A stretch of DNA of 64,000 nucleotides from Candidatus Latescibacterota bacterium (GTDB taxonomy: Bacteria > Latescibacterota > UBA2968 > UBA8231). The stretch is from contig JAJEIO010000009.1 in the NCBI GenBank assembly GCA_022827835.1, positions 54,855 through 118,854 of the forward strand, written 5' to 3'. Each line of letters begins with the position of its first letter. Position 1 is the first letter of the stretch. The position numbers and the translations under genes are program-made. Below, in pieces: positions 27,048-36,310 of this stretch. A model generated the notes under the pieces. The model made no database searches, was not told where the DNA came from, and saw nothing but the letters and a program-made list of their open reading frames with translations.

Positions 27048-29963
27048 TCAACGCAGACCCACCAGCATGGAGGCGAAGAACAGACCCGAGGCCTTCTGCT
27101 GGCGTTTGCCGCCGACCCTTTCGAGGGATCTCCGATCGTAGCGCATGCCCACCTCCGTGATTAATTTGTAGCCCAAATAGGTAGTTGGATTCGTGAGTTG
27201 CAGCGCCAGCACCGTGCCGCGAAAATCGCCGCTGAACTGTCCGACTTGCAGATTTTCTTCCGAGTCTAGGACATTGTAGAAGAACCGCTGTTCCAAACCG
27301 CCTTCGATCTTGGTCGTGCGCAGGACGCGAAAGTGGATTTGCAAAAAGAGAAGCGCGTCCCAAGTGCGGCGCTTGTCCAGTGTCCGGTCGAAGGGGGTCT
27401 GGCTGAGGAACTCGCTTTTCGCTTTGGGAGAGATGGTCAAACCCCGCCACGAATACTGGTATTCCGCCTTGTCGATTAAGCCCAAAAATCCCGAGGACCG
27501 GCGACCGTTGCGGCCTTGTGGACCGAGGGGGTCGTAGATGCCGCCAGTGCCCACCTGACTGCCCTCGTCATCGACGAGTTCGTCCACGCCCGTATTGCGC
27601 TGACGCCAGGTTTCCCACTTAAACCGGTGAAAGGTACTCCACCGGTTTGGACTGGCGTATTTCCAGTCCGCATAGAAGGTGTTGATCCACGTATCTGCGG
27701 CCGCTAGGCGATCCGGAACTTGGACATGGTGCCCACTGTCGATTCCCGGATCGCCAAATTCGGGCGTGGATACGATCCACTGCGACAAGGGGTCGGGAAT
27801 ATCGTCTTTGGCCAATTTCACCATATCGAAGAGGCGCAGGCGGCCTTTGCCCGGCAAATCCTCGACCACGGTTAGGAGGCCGTAGGTCGTCAGATTCTCC
27901 TCGCCCGTCTCGCGTTTTTCCTGCCGCAGTTGTCCGAGAGTCAGCTTGGCTTGCGGCTTGAGTTGGAGGCTACTGTAGGCATTGTAGCCCCAGTGATCTT
28001 TTTTGTACGGGTAATCGGGTAAATCATCGTTCTCGAAGCGATCGACCCAATTGTTGTTGTTCAGATCCATACCAAAGAGAAACTCGGGCCGGTCGGAGTG
28101 GTAGCGCAAAAAAGGTTCGTCGTAGTCGGGCAGTAGATTGCGGCGGATGGGATTGTGGTTCTGGTTGAAATCAGAGATGAAATCTCCGTTTTCGTCGTAA
28201 CCCGGGAAGACTTCTGGGTCGGCGACACCGGTCTGGTCGATGTTAAAATCGCCTACTTGTGGCGGCACCAGACTACCCTGATTGACGCGCTTTTGATCGG
28301 GCTGGCGATCTTGGTCGTCGTTGTCGTCGACAAAATCGTATAAAACCTCGGTGGCTTCGGGTGCGTAGTTGGCCACTCCAGATGGGGGCACCGGACGAAC
28401 GCTAGTGGAATAGGAGTCGTCCATGCCAAAGCCTTCTAAGAATGCCGACCAAGGGTAGCTTTGCCAAGAAAAATTAGCCAGCCAGCCCAGCGACCTTTTG
28501 TCACCTGTAATGCCCGCAATTGCGCGGTGATGCTTTTTGCGCCGATTCGGGTATTTTCGATAGTTGGAATTGATATTTACTTCCCCGTAAAAATCGAAAC
28601 CGCGCATACTGCGCCATTCGGCGCTGAGGCCGTACAGCAGATTGGCCGTGGGCAGGCCGTAGTCGAAAACCACTTGGCGGCTGTTGGTCTCATTCTTGAT
28701 GTTGCCTTCGGCTCTGGTGACCGGCAGGAATTGGGGCACGCCAAAGCGGTTGGTTTGCCGATCCGAGCTCATTTCCACGCGGTAGTCGTTGGCCAATACT
28801 AGGCGAAAGCGCACATTTTCTATCGCTTGTATTACATCTTGGGCTTCTGCCAGACTCAGATTCAGTCGCTGTTGCAGCAACAGGCGCAAGGAGCCGTCTT
28901 CGCTCTCGCCCTCCGCAGGAGCGAAGACGTAATGCAATACAATGCTCTTGGCCCCGTCGGCCACGAGCAGACCGTTCCTCACCGAACCACCCTGAATGTG
29001 GGTGGCGTCGAAGCCAAAAGAACTGCCGACAATGAGGGTGTCCCGCTCCACTAATACCGCTGGGTCAGCAGGGGAAGGACGTTTGAGCTTGGTTTTTATC
29101 TCGATGTCCCTGTCGATGAGGATGGCCCCTGCCTCGCCGTCTTCTGGCGAGTCATCGCTGAGCCGCACTAGGACCGAGCGCAGGGCGTCCTCGAGCTGGC
29201 CGGTCGATAGCTCGCCCTTGAAGGGGTTGCCGGCGAAACTTTCCCGACTGCCATTAGAAGTGTGGGAATTGACCAGATTCAATCCTATGGTCAAGCCCTT
29301 GAACAGATCCACTTCGGTGCGGCCCGCTACCAGATTGGTGGAGTTGACTCTGGGATCAACCAGACCCACGGTCTCTAGCAGCACTGGTCCCGAGATGCGG
29401 GAAAAGAGTCCTGTGAGGCGCAGGCGATTAGTCGCCAAGTTGGCCATGACCCCATTGAAGCCGGCCTTTCTGAACGTCATTGGCGTCAGGGTAGTATTGA
29501 GTTCATCGCCGACGAGGATGGAGAAGCTGTAATCTCCCTTGCTATCGACGGCCAGCAATTGCCTGTTGAACCAGCGCACGTACTGGCTCGCCTTGAATAT
29601 CTGCGAGCTTTCGGCGATGCGCGGCTGCACCTGACGCCAGTCGTAGATGAGCCAGCCGCGCGTGATCAGGCTGCCAAAGCCATCGTAGAATACATCTCCT
29701 TCCAAGCTGGGGCTGACGTAGCGCAGAAAGTGATCCCGAGCGTAGTTGGTGTATTCCCATTGGTGGTGGTTTTCGGAGAATAAACTGGCTGGTAAATACC
29801 AGCGCTGTACTGTGGGCTCTAGGGCTTCGGTATAAAGCGGCACGCCACGAGTGGAATAGACGACGTGGTCGCCGACTCGTTCGCCTAGCCGGTAGCCGTA
29901 CTCTGGCTGGGCAGAGGCGGCACCGGCTAGGCCTACCCAGAGGATCCAGGCGCGCAAATTCAT
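27048..29963 (-). CDS. Large beta-rich, probably outer-membrane protein with acidic Asp/Asn-rich segment (cluster protein C)
   Basis: 971 residues with signal peptide MNLRAWILWVGLAGAASAQ. It is similar along its length to the gene at 29966: an N-terminal block with WEYTNYARDHFLRYVSPSLEG and SLITRGWLIYDWRQVQP, a Thr-rich TTLTPMTFRKAGFNG block, a SDDSPEDGEAGA block, then near residues 541-648 an acidic stretch (FVDDNDDQDR, GYDENGDFISDFNQNHN, GMDLNNNNWVDRFEN) that looks Ca2+-binding. The C-terminal 350 residues alternate hydrophobic and polar positions as in beta-barrels. It starts 2 bp after the upstream gene, so it is tightly co-expressed. No family recognised; an outer-membrane location is inference. 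Confidence 0.65.
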   Translation of the reverse strand: MNLRAWILWVGLAGAASAQPEYGYRLGERVGDHVVYSTRGVPLYTEALEPTVQRWYLPASLFSENHHQWEYTNYARDHFLRYVSPSLEGDVFYDGFGSLITRGWLIYDWRQVQPRIAESSQIFKASQYVRWFNRQLLAVDSKGDYSFSILVGDELNTTLTPMTFRKAGFNGVMANLATNRLRLTGLFSRISGPVLLETVGLVDPRVNSTNLVAGRTEVDLFKGLTIGLNLVNSHTSNGSRESFAGNPFKGELSTGQLEDALRSVLVRLSDDSPEDGEAGAILIDRDIEIKTKLKRPSPADPAVLVERDTLIVGSSFGFDATHIQGGSVRNGLLVADGAKSIVLHYVFAPAEGESEDGSLRLLLQQRLNLSLAEAQDVIQAIENVRFRLVLANDYRVEMSSDRQTNRFGVPQFLPVTRAEGNIKNETNSRQVVFDYGLPTANLLYGLSAEWRSMRGFDFYGEVNINSNYRKYPNRRKKHHRAIAGITGDKRSLGWLANFSWQSYPWSAFLEGFGMDDSYSTSVRPVPPSGVANYAPEATEVLYDFVDDNDDQDRQPDQKRVNQGSLVPPQVGDFNIDQTGVADPEVFPGYDENGDFISDFNQNHNPIRRNLLPDYDEPFLRYHSDRPEFLFGMDLNNNNWVDRFENDDLPDYPYKKDHWGYNAYSSLQLKPQAKLTLGQLRQEKRETGEENLTTYGLLTVVEDLPGKGRLRLFDMVKLAKDDIPDPLSQWIVSTPEFGDPGIDSGHHVQVPDRLAAADTWINTFYADWKYASPNRWSTFHRFKWETWRQRNTGVDELVDDEGSQVGTGGIYDPLGPQGRNGRRSSGFLGLIDKAEYQYSWRGLTISPKAKSEFLSQTPFDRTLDKRRTWDALLFLQIHFRVLRTTKIEGGLEQRFFYNVLDSEENLQVGQFSGDFRGTVLALQLTNPTTYLGYKLITEVGMRYDRRSLERVGGKRQQKASGLFFASMLVGLR

Positions 29964-29965
29964 CT

Positions 29966-32779
29966 TTACTCGACCCCTGCGAAAACCGTGATAAAACTGG
30001 TCGTTTCCGAGCGCCCTTTACTCCTTTTCTCAAAGACGCCCGGCGCAGTTTCGCTAATGCGCTCTGTGCCGATGCGCCCGACCCGCAACCCGACCTGGGT
30101 GGTGAGGATATACCCGAGGTATCCCGAGGTGACCGACAGTTGGACGGCGACCTGAGTCGAAGTCAAATCTCCGGTCTCTGCCGCGACTCCTCTGGCGAGC
30201 ATGTCGTCTTCGTCGGCGACCAGATCGCGAAAGCGCAACAATTCGAGTCCCGTTTCGATCTTGGTATTGGGTGTCAGCCGCGTCTGGGCCAACACTTGGG
30301 CGATCCCAGCCCAGTGTTGGCGGGGCTCCTCTTCCTGCAAGAATTCGCTCTGCCGGAAGTACTCGCTCTTTAGGCCGGGTCGCAGCAAAAAGGAACCCCA
30401 TTCCGCGGTATAAGACGCTTTGTTGATCACACCGAAAAAACTGGTAAAATCGCGGAGGGGCCGTTCATTGAGGTCCCTTGGATCGTCTAGCACTTGATGG
30501 TAGAAGTCGTATTTCAGCTTAGAGGTTAATTCGAGGCCCGGCACTCCGAGGTGATCGACGGCGATGAACGACGAGTTGACCCAGGTATCCGCGGCTGGCA
30601 AAATATCCGGCACCAGCGGTCGGGCCGGGGCCGTTAAGAACGGCGTTGGTGCCCGGCGATCGTCCGGGATGGTGTCTTTAACCCGCTTGAGCATTTCGAA
30701 AACCCGCACACGGCCAAAACCCGCCCAATTGCGGTCAAAGGTGAATAATCCATAGGTGGATTCGTTTGCTCGCTGTTGGGAAAACATGCGCTCGTCCACC
30801 CGTCCCAGCAAAAGACGCACATCTGGGGCGATGTCGAGCCCCACAAAGGCATTGTACCCGCGGCGATCGGCCTTGTAGAGATAGTCCGGCAGCACATCGT
30901 CTTCAAAGCGGTCGATCCAGTCGTTGTTGTTGAGATCGATGCCGAAGAGAAACTCCGGACGGTCCACCGCGAATCTCAGAAAAGGTTCTTCGTAATCGGG
31001 CAAGCTATTGGGTATGGTGGCGTTGTCGTTCTGATTGAAGTCGGAGATGAAGTCGTTGTTTTCATCCCAGCCGGGAAAAACAATATTATCGCCGACTGAT
31101 TGCCCCCGGCGCACCCAATCGGGTAAGCGGTCTTGATCGTCGTTGTCGTCGACGAATTCGTAGAAGGCGGTCGTGGGCGAATCGTAGAGAATGTCACCGG
31201 AGTGGTCGACGACGAATGCCGCGGTCGTCGAATAGTCTTGGGCGATGGAGTAGCTCTCGAAAAAACCGAACCACGGGTATTGCTGCCTGGATAGGTTGAA
31301 AAACCAAGCATCGGCGTGCAGCGAAGAGATTTCGTGATTGCCGCTAGCCGAAAAAATGGCGGGATTGGGATACTGAAAAAAGCGCAGATTGCGATCCCAC
31401 TCCCCGTTGAAATCAAAGCCGAATACATCTTTGCCCTCGATGGTGAAACCCCCAACCATATTGGCGGTGGGCAAACCGTATTCATACCGCACCCGTTGCA
31501 AGTTCGATATATCTCGCACATTGCCCTCCGCCCGCTGCAGCACAATCAAGGCGGGTTCACTTTCCTCGATGACTTGGTTGGTGATGGGCGGTGCTGGGGT
31601 GGAGCGCCGACCAGTCTGCTTGTTCGACCACATTTCCACTTTGAAGTCGTTGGCTAATACGTAGTCGAATTCGACCCTGACAATTGAGAGTGGATCAGGA
31701 CCGACGTAAGCCGGGCTCTTGAAATCGTAGTTCAAGACGATGCGCTCGTCGCCGTCGGCGGCCGTGAATCCCTCCTTGGGAAATCCGCCAAAGATGACCG
31801 GCCATTCGAGTCCCTCGCGCACCACTTGCTGGAGTGTGAAAACCGTCTCTAGCTCTGTATCAAAATTGCGGGCGGTGATGCGAATGTCGTGACTGAAAAG
31901 GGCGGCTCCGCCGATCCCATCTTCTGGTGAATCGTCGCTCAACACCATGGCGATGGCGGTGACTGGTGTTGAAGACTGGCCGGCCGTCAGGCTGCCGGCG
32001 ATCAGATCGCCGCTGAATACGTCCAATCCGGTATTGGCATTGCGGGCGTCCACCAAGGTGCCGCCGAGGGTGATGAAGTCGCCCACTTGCACGGTCGCCC
32101 GTCCGCCAATGAGACTGGTGGAATTGGAGACTCTAGCTGGCTGTGGAGTAACGCCCGTAGCCGGATCACTTATGCGCGAGGCAATGATGGTGGCCTGGTA
32201 TTTATCTGCCGCAAAGTCCATCTGTAGCCCATTAAAACGCGGCTTGGAAAATGTCATGGGGGTGAGGGTGGTGCGGATTTCGTTGCCGACTGTGATCGCA
32301 TAGGAAAACTGGCCCTCGGAATCGCTACTCACCGTGAGATTGTTGAACCAGTCGTTGAAGCGGCCATCCTTAAAGATGCTGCTGCCGAGGGCTTGGGGTT
32401 GGTCTTGGTGCCAGTCGTACACCAGCCATCCGCGCGTGACGTAATGGCCGTAGATATCGTAGAAGTAATTGCCTTCGAGGGCGGTATTAACATAGCGCTG
32501 GTAGGGCTGCCGCGCGTAGTTGGAATACTCCCACTGACGCCACTGGTATTCGTTGTACAATTCCTGCGGCACGTACCATTTGCGCACCGATGGGTCGAGC
32601 GCCCCGAATAGGACCCCTGGGCCGCGGGGCTCAAAGCTCACCTCGCCGCCGCGCTGGGTCCCAAGGCGGGATCCGTAGTCCTGGGCCTCCGAGCCGCCAA
32701 CACCGAGCAAAAGCGACAACAGCAGACAGAATCTCCCCAGCTTATTTCGGTTTGCCCATAGGCCCAATGCAGATGACAT
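29966..32779 (-). CDS. Large beta-rich, probably outer-membrane protein with acidic Asp/Asn-rich segment (cluster protein B)
   Basis: 937 residues from ATG 32779, which has GAGG upstream (a GTG six bases earlier overlaps that site). Signal peptide ends near GSEAQ. Paralogue of the gene at 27048, with the same ordered blocks: WEYSNYARQPYQRYVNTALEG, VTRGWLVYDWHQDQP, TTLTPMTFSKPRFNG, SDDSPEDGIGGA, and the acidic FVDDNDDQDR, GWDENNDFISDFNQND, GIDLNNNDWIDRFEDD near residues 543-633. The C-terminal third looks like a beta-barrel (STYGLFTFDRNWAGFGRVRVF; VAVQLSVTSGYLGYILTT). It lies 17 bp after protein A. The function is unknown; the pair may form a transport or assembly unit for proteins A, D and E. 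Confidence 0.65.
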   Translation of the reverse strand: MSSALGLWANRNKLGRFCLLLSLLLGVGGSEAQDYGSRLGTQRGGEVSFEPRGPGVLFGALDPSVRKWYVPQELYNEYQWRQWEYSNYARQPYQRYVNTALEGNYFYDIYGHYVTRGWLVYDWHQDQPQALGSSIFKDGRFNDWFNNLTVSSDSEGQFSYAITVGNEIRTTLTPMTFSKPRFNGLQMDFAADKYQATIIASRISDPATGVTPQPARVSNSTSLIGGRATVQVGDFITLGGTLVDARNANTGLDVFSGDLIAGSLTAGQSSTPVTAIAMVLSDDSPEDGIGGAALFSHDIRITARNFDTELETVFTLQQVVREGLEWPVIFGGFPKEGFTAADGDERIVLNYDFKSPAYVGPDPLSIVRVEFDYVLANDFKVEMWSNKQTGRRSTPAPPITNQVIEESEPALIVLQRAEGNVRDISNLQRVRYEYGLPTANMVGGFTIEGKDVFGFDFNGEWDRNLRFFQYPNPAIFSASGNHEISSLHADAWFFNLSRQQYPWFGFFESYSIAQDYSTTAAFVVDHSGDILYDSPTTAFYEFVDDNDDQDRLPDWVRRGQSVGDNIVFPGWDENNDFISDFNQNDNATIPNSLPDYEEPFLRFAVDRPEFLFGIDLNNNDWIDRFEDDVLPDYLYKADRRGYNAFVGLDIAPDVRLLLGRVDERMFSQQRANESTYGLFTFDRNWAGFGRVRVFEMLKRVKDTIPDDRRAPTPFLTAPARPLVPDILPAADTWVNSSFIAVDHLGVPGLELTSKLKYDFYHQVLDDPRDLNERPLRDFTSFFGVINKASYTAEWGSFLLRPGLKSEYFRQSEFLQEEEPRQHWAGIAQVLAQTRLTPNTKIETGLELLRFRDLVADEDDMLARGVAAETGDLTSTQVAVQLSVTSGYLGYILTTQVGLRVGRIGTERISETAPGVFEKRSKGRSETTSFITVFAGVE

Positions 32780-32796
32780 GCTCACCTCGTAGGCTT

Positions 32797-35040
32797 TTAA
32801 TAGACAATGGCGACGGTACCGAGCCTTCTGTCAGCGCCGGTATCGGCGTTCAGCGTAACGGTGTATATGTAATGCCCCGGAGTCACGAGCCGACCCTCAT
32901 CATCGGTACCCTCCCAAGCAATGGCAAAACGCCCGCTGGTCTGTTTTTCCACTTGCAGAGACCTGATCGATCGACCGGCCAAATCAAATAGTTCGATCTC
33001 CACGAGAACGGGACTAGCGATATTGGTGATATCGTAGTGAATAGCAGTGCGGTCGTTGATTTGATCCCCATTAGGTGTAAATACGACTGGCTCGGCGCGC
33101 ACATTGGTCAATAGATCGTCGCTTATGGCCACCTCTACGGTCTGATTGGTGGGCACAGGAGCGCCAATGCGGGCTACATCGGGATCTACTAGTGTCTCTC
33201 GTCCCAAATCCGCCGCATTGCCCGCGAGTATATTTTGTCCCACTGCGCCGACTTCGGTATTGAAGGCTCGAGCCGAGAATACTGTACCAAAACGCAAAAC
33301 CGCTGTTGCGAATTCTACCTTGACGAGCGCATTGTTTTCGTTCACTGGCGGCAATTGCAAAAGTAGGCCCTGGTCTGAGACGGCCAGCACTGCAAAGCCG
33401 TTGCCTGCTGCGACGGGGAGATCGTCCAATGAGCGCGCTGAAAAATCGGCCGATTCGATCTCGCCATCGGGTCCGTGGACCTCTACCGTGCCAATGGACT
33501 CCACCTCGAGCGGCGTCTCGATCTGCAATTGGTCAAAACCGGCCGTCGTCTGGCCAATCTTCGCTAGGACGGCGTAGGTGAAAACAGTCGCTGCACCGAC
33601 GTCGGCGTGCCGGGGAAACACTTCCCCGATGAGGGTATCGGCCAGAGCCGGCGTGGACAGCTCAAAGGCCAAGGCTCCCAAGCCGGAGGCCGCGTCAAAG
33701 CCCCGGCTGGCAAACTCGACCATAAATTGGAAATAGCGGCGGGGACTGGGAGACAGAATCGGCGTTCCCGACCCGGGTGTTCCCAAGGCTTGGGCCTCGA
33801 CTATACCGGCGGCCGAGTACGGGGGAGACCAAGGACTCCAGTTCGTCAGATCATCGCGAATCGGCCCCTGCTCTTTGATCTTGCCGTACTCGGCTTGCGA
33901 AATCTCGAGCTGTGCTCGCAGTTTTAGTGGAAGCTGGGTCCAGGCCAAAAGCGCCTCTTCTCCGCTCAGCAAATCGTCCTCTAGCTCGGTTTCGACCAAA
34001 GTTCTAAGTTCGTCGTCCTCCACGTCTTGCGGGCGCTTCCAAGGCACTTTGACCCGAATTTCTTCCAGATTCGACACGCCCCCCACCGTGCGGCTCACCT
34101 CGGTCAGTCCGATACTCTGAATGCCGACTCGGGTAAACTCGACCGGCTCGGGATCCATGCCCGTGCGCGTGCGGATTTGTATATCCGAGAGCACGGAGTC
34201 GCCGATGGTTTCTTGGATCCAGCGCAAGTGGCCCAGCAAGGCCGGCTCGCCAAAATCGAATACATTGGACAGATAGGTCGCCTGCGGCACAAACCCCTCG
34301 GCAAAAACCTGGAACTCGGCAATCTCGAAGTCGGCTGTCGTAAGCGATTTGAAGCGTATCTGGCGCACGAATTGGGTGGGAATGCTCAGATCGACGACCG
34401 CTTCCTCGTTCTGGCCTTCGAGGGCGATTGTCGTCCATATCGGCCGATTGTTGAGATAGGATTCGGGCCGACCGTCATTGATAAAAATCTCGTATCCCTT
34501 GATAAAATCGTTGTGAAAGGGAAAGTCGGGTGCCGGTAGTTCGGGAGCGGCATTGCGGGGAAAAAATCGGATGCGATTGACGGCGAATAGTGCGTTGAGA
34601 TCGAATTCTAAGATCAGACCGAGCGCACCGGCACTGGAGGCGCTAGAAGTAGCTCTTACTTCCAACGCTGTTTGACCGTCGGCGTCGATCAATTTTTTAT
34701 AATCGTTTTTGAAGCTGACTTGGGCACTGGGGATGGGACTGCTGATTGAGCCGCCGCGCTCTTTGCTGGTGAGGCCGATGAGAATGTTGTCGGTTGTGTC
34801 AACTCTTTGCGGAAAAATCCATCCGGGGAAATCGATGGACTCGAAGTCGATTACCCCACCGGGGGTATTGGTTTGATTGACGGTGGATTCATCCAAGATC
34901 GCAGTCGCCGCAATGGTCCCACCCCCTTCTTGCCACGGCAGTGATCCACTGCTGCCAACTAGGACGATTTCGTCGGCCGCGCTTCCGATATTTGCCGCGC
35001 TCAGACAAGAAATTAAGAGCAGAGGGATTCTCTTTTTCAC
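32797..35040 (-). CDS. Secreted protein with FTPNGD-type/FlgD-like C-terminal domain (cluster protein A)
   Basis: 747 residues starting with GTG at 35040 (AAGGA seven bases upstream) and a signal peptide ending near NIGSA. Shared blocks with proteins D and E include a discoidin-like LILEFDLNALFAVNRIRFF, FEIAEFQVFAEGF, SNVFDFGEPALLGHLRW, SPSPRRYFQFMVEF, and LRFGTVFSA followed by GNAADL. The C-terminal domain starts VFTPNGDQINDR near residue 652 and ends with LFDLAGRSIRSL, IAWEGTDDEG, VTPGHYIYTVTL and VAIVY. It is first of the five-gene minus-strand operon. Divergent from the CBM9-like gene with 239 bp between them. Function unknown. Confidence 0.7.
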   Translation of the reverse strand: MKKRIPLLLISCLSAANIGSAADEIVLVGSSGSLPWQEGGGTIAATAILDESTVNQTNTPGGVIDFESIDFPGWIFPQRVDTTDNILIGLTSKERGGSISSPIPSAQVSFKNDYKKLIDADGQTALEVRATSSASSAGALGLILEFDLNALFAVNRIRFFPRNAAPELPAPDFPFHNDFIKGYEIFINDGRPESYLNNRPIWTTIALEGQNEEAVVDLSIPTQFVRQIRFKSLTTADFEIAEFQVFAEGFVPQATYLSNVFDFGEPALLGHLRWIQETIGDSVLSDIQIRTRTGMDPEPVEFTRVGIQSIGLTEVSRTVGGVSNLEEIRVKVPWKRPQDVEDDELRTLVETELEDDLLSGEEALLAWTQLPLKLRAQLEISQAEYGKIKEQGPIRDDLTNWSPWSPPYSAAGIVEAQALGTPGSGTPILSPSPRRYFQFMVEFASRGFDAASGLGALAFELSTPALADTLIGEVFPRHADVGAATVFTYAVLAKIGQTTAGFDQLQIETPLEVESIGTVEVHGPDGEIESADFSARSLDDLPVAAGNGFAVLAVSDQGLLLQLPPVNENNALVKVEFATAVLRFGTVFSARAFNTEVGAVGQNILAGNAADLGRETLVDPDVARIGAPVPTNQTVEVAISDDLLTNVRAEPVVFTPNGDQINDRTAIHYDITNIASPVLVEIELFDLAGRSIRSLQVEKQTSGRFAIAWEGTDDEGRLVTPGHYIYTVTLNADTGADRRLGTVAIVY

Positions 35041-35197
35041 GTCAGTTCCTTTTCAGTGAAACCAACCGAGAACGCGGCCACAAATTCACTGACGGTCGGG
35101 AATGTACAGAAACGGCAACTGCCGCTCAACCGCCTTGTTGCGCGGTAATGCACCCTTGCCATAGCTGCGTCTCGATTGGCCATAAGAAAACATTGAC

Positions 35198-35225
35198 TTG
35201 CAATCTATAGATGGTTATCTATACT
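35198..35225 (+). promoter_or_regulatory. Likely promoter of the CBM9-like gene with an embedded palindrome
   Basis: TTGCAA (35198-35203), 16 bases, then TATACT (35220-35225) form a plausible sigma70-type promoter 55 bases before the ATG at 35280. Between the hexamers, and overlapping the -10, lies a perfect 7-base inverted repeat, TATAGAT (35206-35212) and ATCTATA (35217-35223), separated by GGTT. Its place suggests an operator for an unknown repressor. Confidence 0.5.
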
Positions 35226-35279
35226 GAATAGCTACAAACCAATCCATAAGCTCTCTTGCCCTTCCACAAGGAGGAACCT

Positions 35280-36197
35280 ATGAGCAAGCTTTTAAAGGGT
35301 GTTGTGTCCTTTGCCATAGCACTTGGCTTTACCACATCCGCTGGTGCCCACGATCCGCCGGGCGTAATTTTCGAGATGTGGCAATGGCCCACTTCGCACT
35401 TACCGGTTCTGGATGCCGATTTGTCTGAGTGGGAGGTCGTGCCAGAGGAGTTGTGGATCACCGAACAGGATCTAAACAACCTCTTGATCACCCAAATTGA
35501 CGTCACGGATACCGAGCCGGATGCGTCTGATTTAGCCGTGCGTTTTACCTTTGGCTGGAACGATGATACCGAGCGCATCTACTTGGCGTATGACCGCTAC
35601 GATGATTATTGGAGCCACCAGCGCGACGATATCGAACTGGCCGTCGATGCCGATCATTCGGGCGGGCTCTACTGGAGTTCGGAAGGGCAGAGCGATGAGG
35701 AAGCGCAACGTCAGCGCAACCGCCACGCCCAGATTTCCCACTTCTTCTTCCACAGCAAAACGGAAGAGGTTGGAGTGCCTTGGAATTGGCACTGGATGAC
35801 CCAGGCCGATTGGTATCGGGGGGAACCTTATTCCGATGGTGCCTATCAGTGGACCGAACCCGAATTGGGCCAAGAATACAACTGGCAAATTGAGCTGTGG
35901 CACGTGTGGTGGGACGATTTCAATTGGCAAGATCCCGAAGGCAGTATCATCCACGATCTGCAAGAAGGGGAAATCATCGGCTTGGCAGCTCGCAACAAGG
36001 ACGGGGACGTGGGCCTGTGCTGCGGCAATGAAGAGACCGGCGAAGTCTTCTCCGACTGGGCCCTCAACTTCAATGAATCTTCCGAAAACGCCGATTTCCT
36101 ACCGGACTGGATTCTCTTGCCGGTCAACGAGGAACTGCTAGCGACGTCCGTCGAAAACGATACTTGGGGCCATATCAAGGCATCTTTCAGTCGGTAA
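35280..36197 (+). CDS. Secreted CBM9-like carbohydrate-binding protein
   Basis: 305 residues from ATG 35280, which has a strong AAGGAGGA site; an in-frame ATG 24 bases earlier lacks one. The signal peptide ends near SAGAHD. The mature protein resembles a stand-alone CBM9-like domain: LPVLDADLSEWEVVPEE is the usual N-terminal signature, IYLAYDRYDDYWSHQRDDIELAVDAD is the core split by two acidic runs, and many Trp residues (WNWHWMTQADW, WHVWWDDFNWQDP) could stack on sugars. CBM9 domains bind reducing ends of polysaccharides. It would act outside the inner membrane. A promoter with a palindrome lies upstream and a long stem-loop follows the stop. No catalytic part seen. Confidence 0.75.
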   Translation: MSKLLKGVVSFAIALGFTTSAGAHDPPGVIFEMWQWPTSHLPVLDADLSEWEVVPEELWITEQDLNNLLITQIDVTDTEPDASDLAVRFTFGWNDDTERIYLAYDRYDDYWSHQRDDIELAVDADHSGGLYWSSEGQSDEEAQRQRNRHAQISHFFFHSKTEEVGVPWNWHWMTQADWYRGEPYSDGAYQWTEPELGQEYNWQIELWHVWWDDFNWQDPEGSIIHDLQEGEIIGLAARNKDGDVGLCCGNEETGEVFSDWALNFNESSENADFLPDWILLPVNEELLATSVENDTWGHIKASFSR

Positions 36198-36223
36198 AAG
36201 CTCCAATCATTTAATTTTTCGCG

Positions 36224-36266
36224 ACAAACTCTCCCGTTGGCTCTTGGCTTCAGCGGGAGAGTTTGT
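36224..36266 (+). terminator. Long stem-loop after the CBM9-like gene (terminator-like, no U-tract)
   Basis: The arms ACAAACTCTCCCGTTG (36224-36239) and CAGCGGGAGAGTTTGT (36251-36266) pair over 16 positions, with one G-U in RNA, around an 11-base loop. It begins 26 bases after the stop codon at 36197. No T-run follows on either strand, so it may act as an mRNA 3' end stabiliser or a Rho-assisted terminator. Confidence 0.5.
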
Positions 36267-36310
36267 AGTATTGGTGCCAGTTCGATGCCGGCCCAACTCA
36301 TAAGCGAGAG

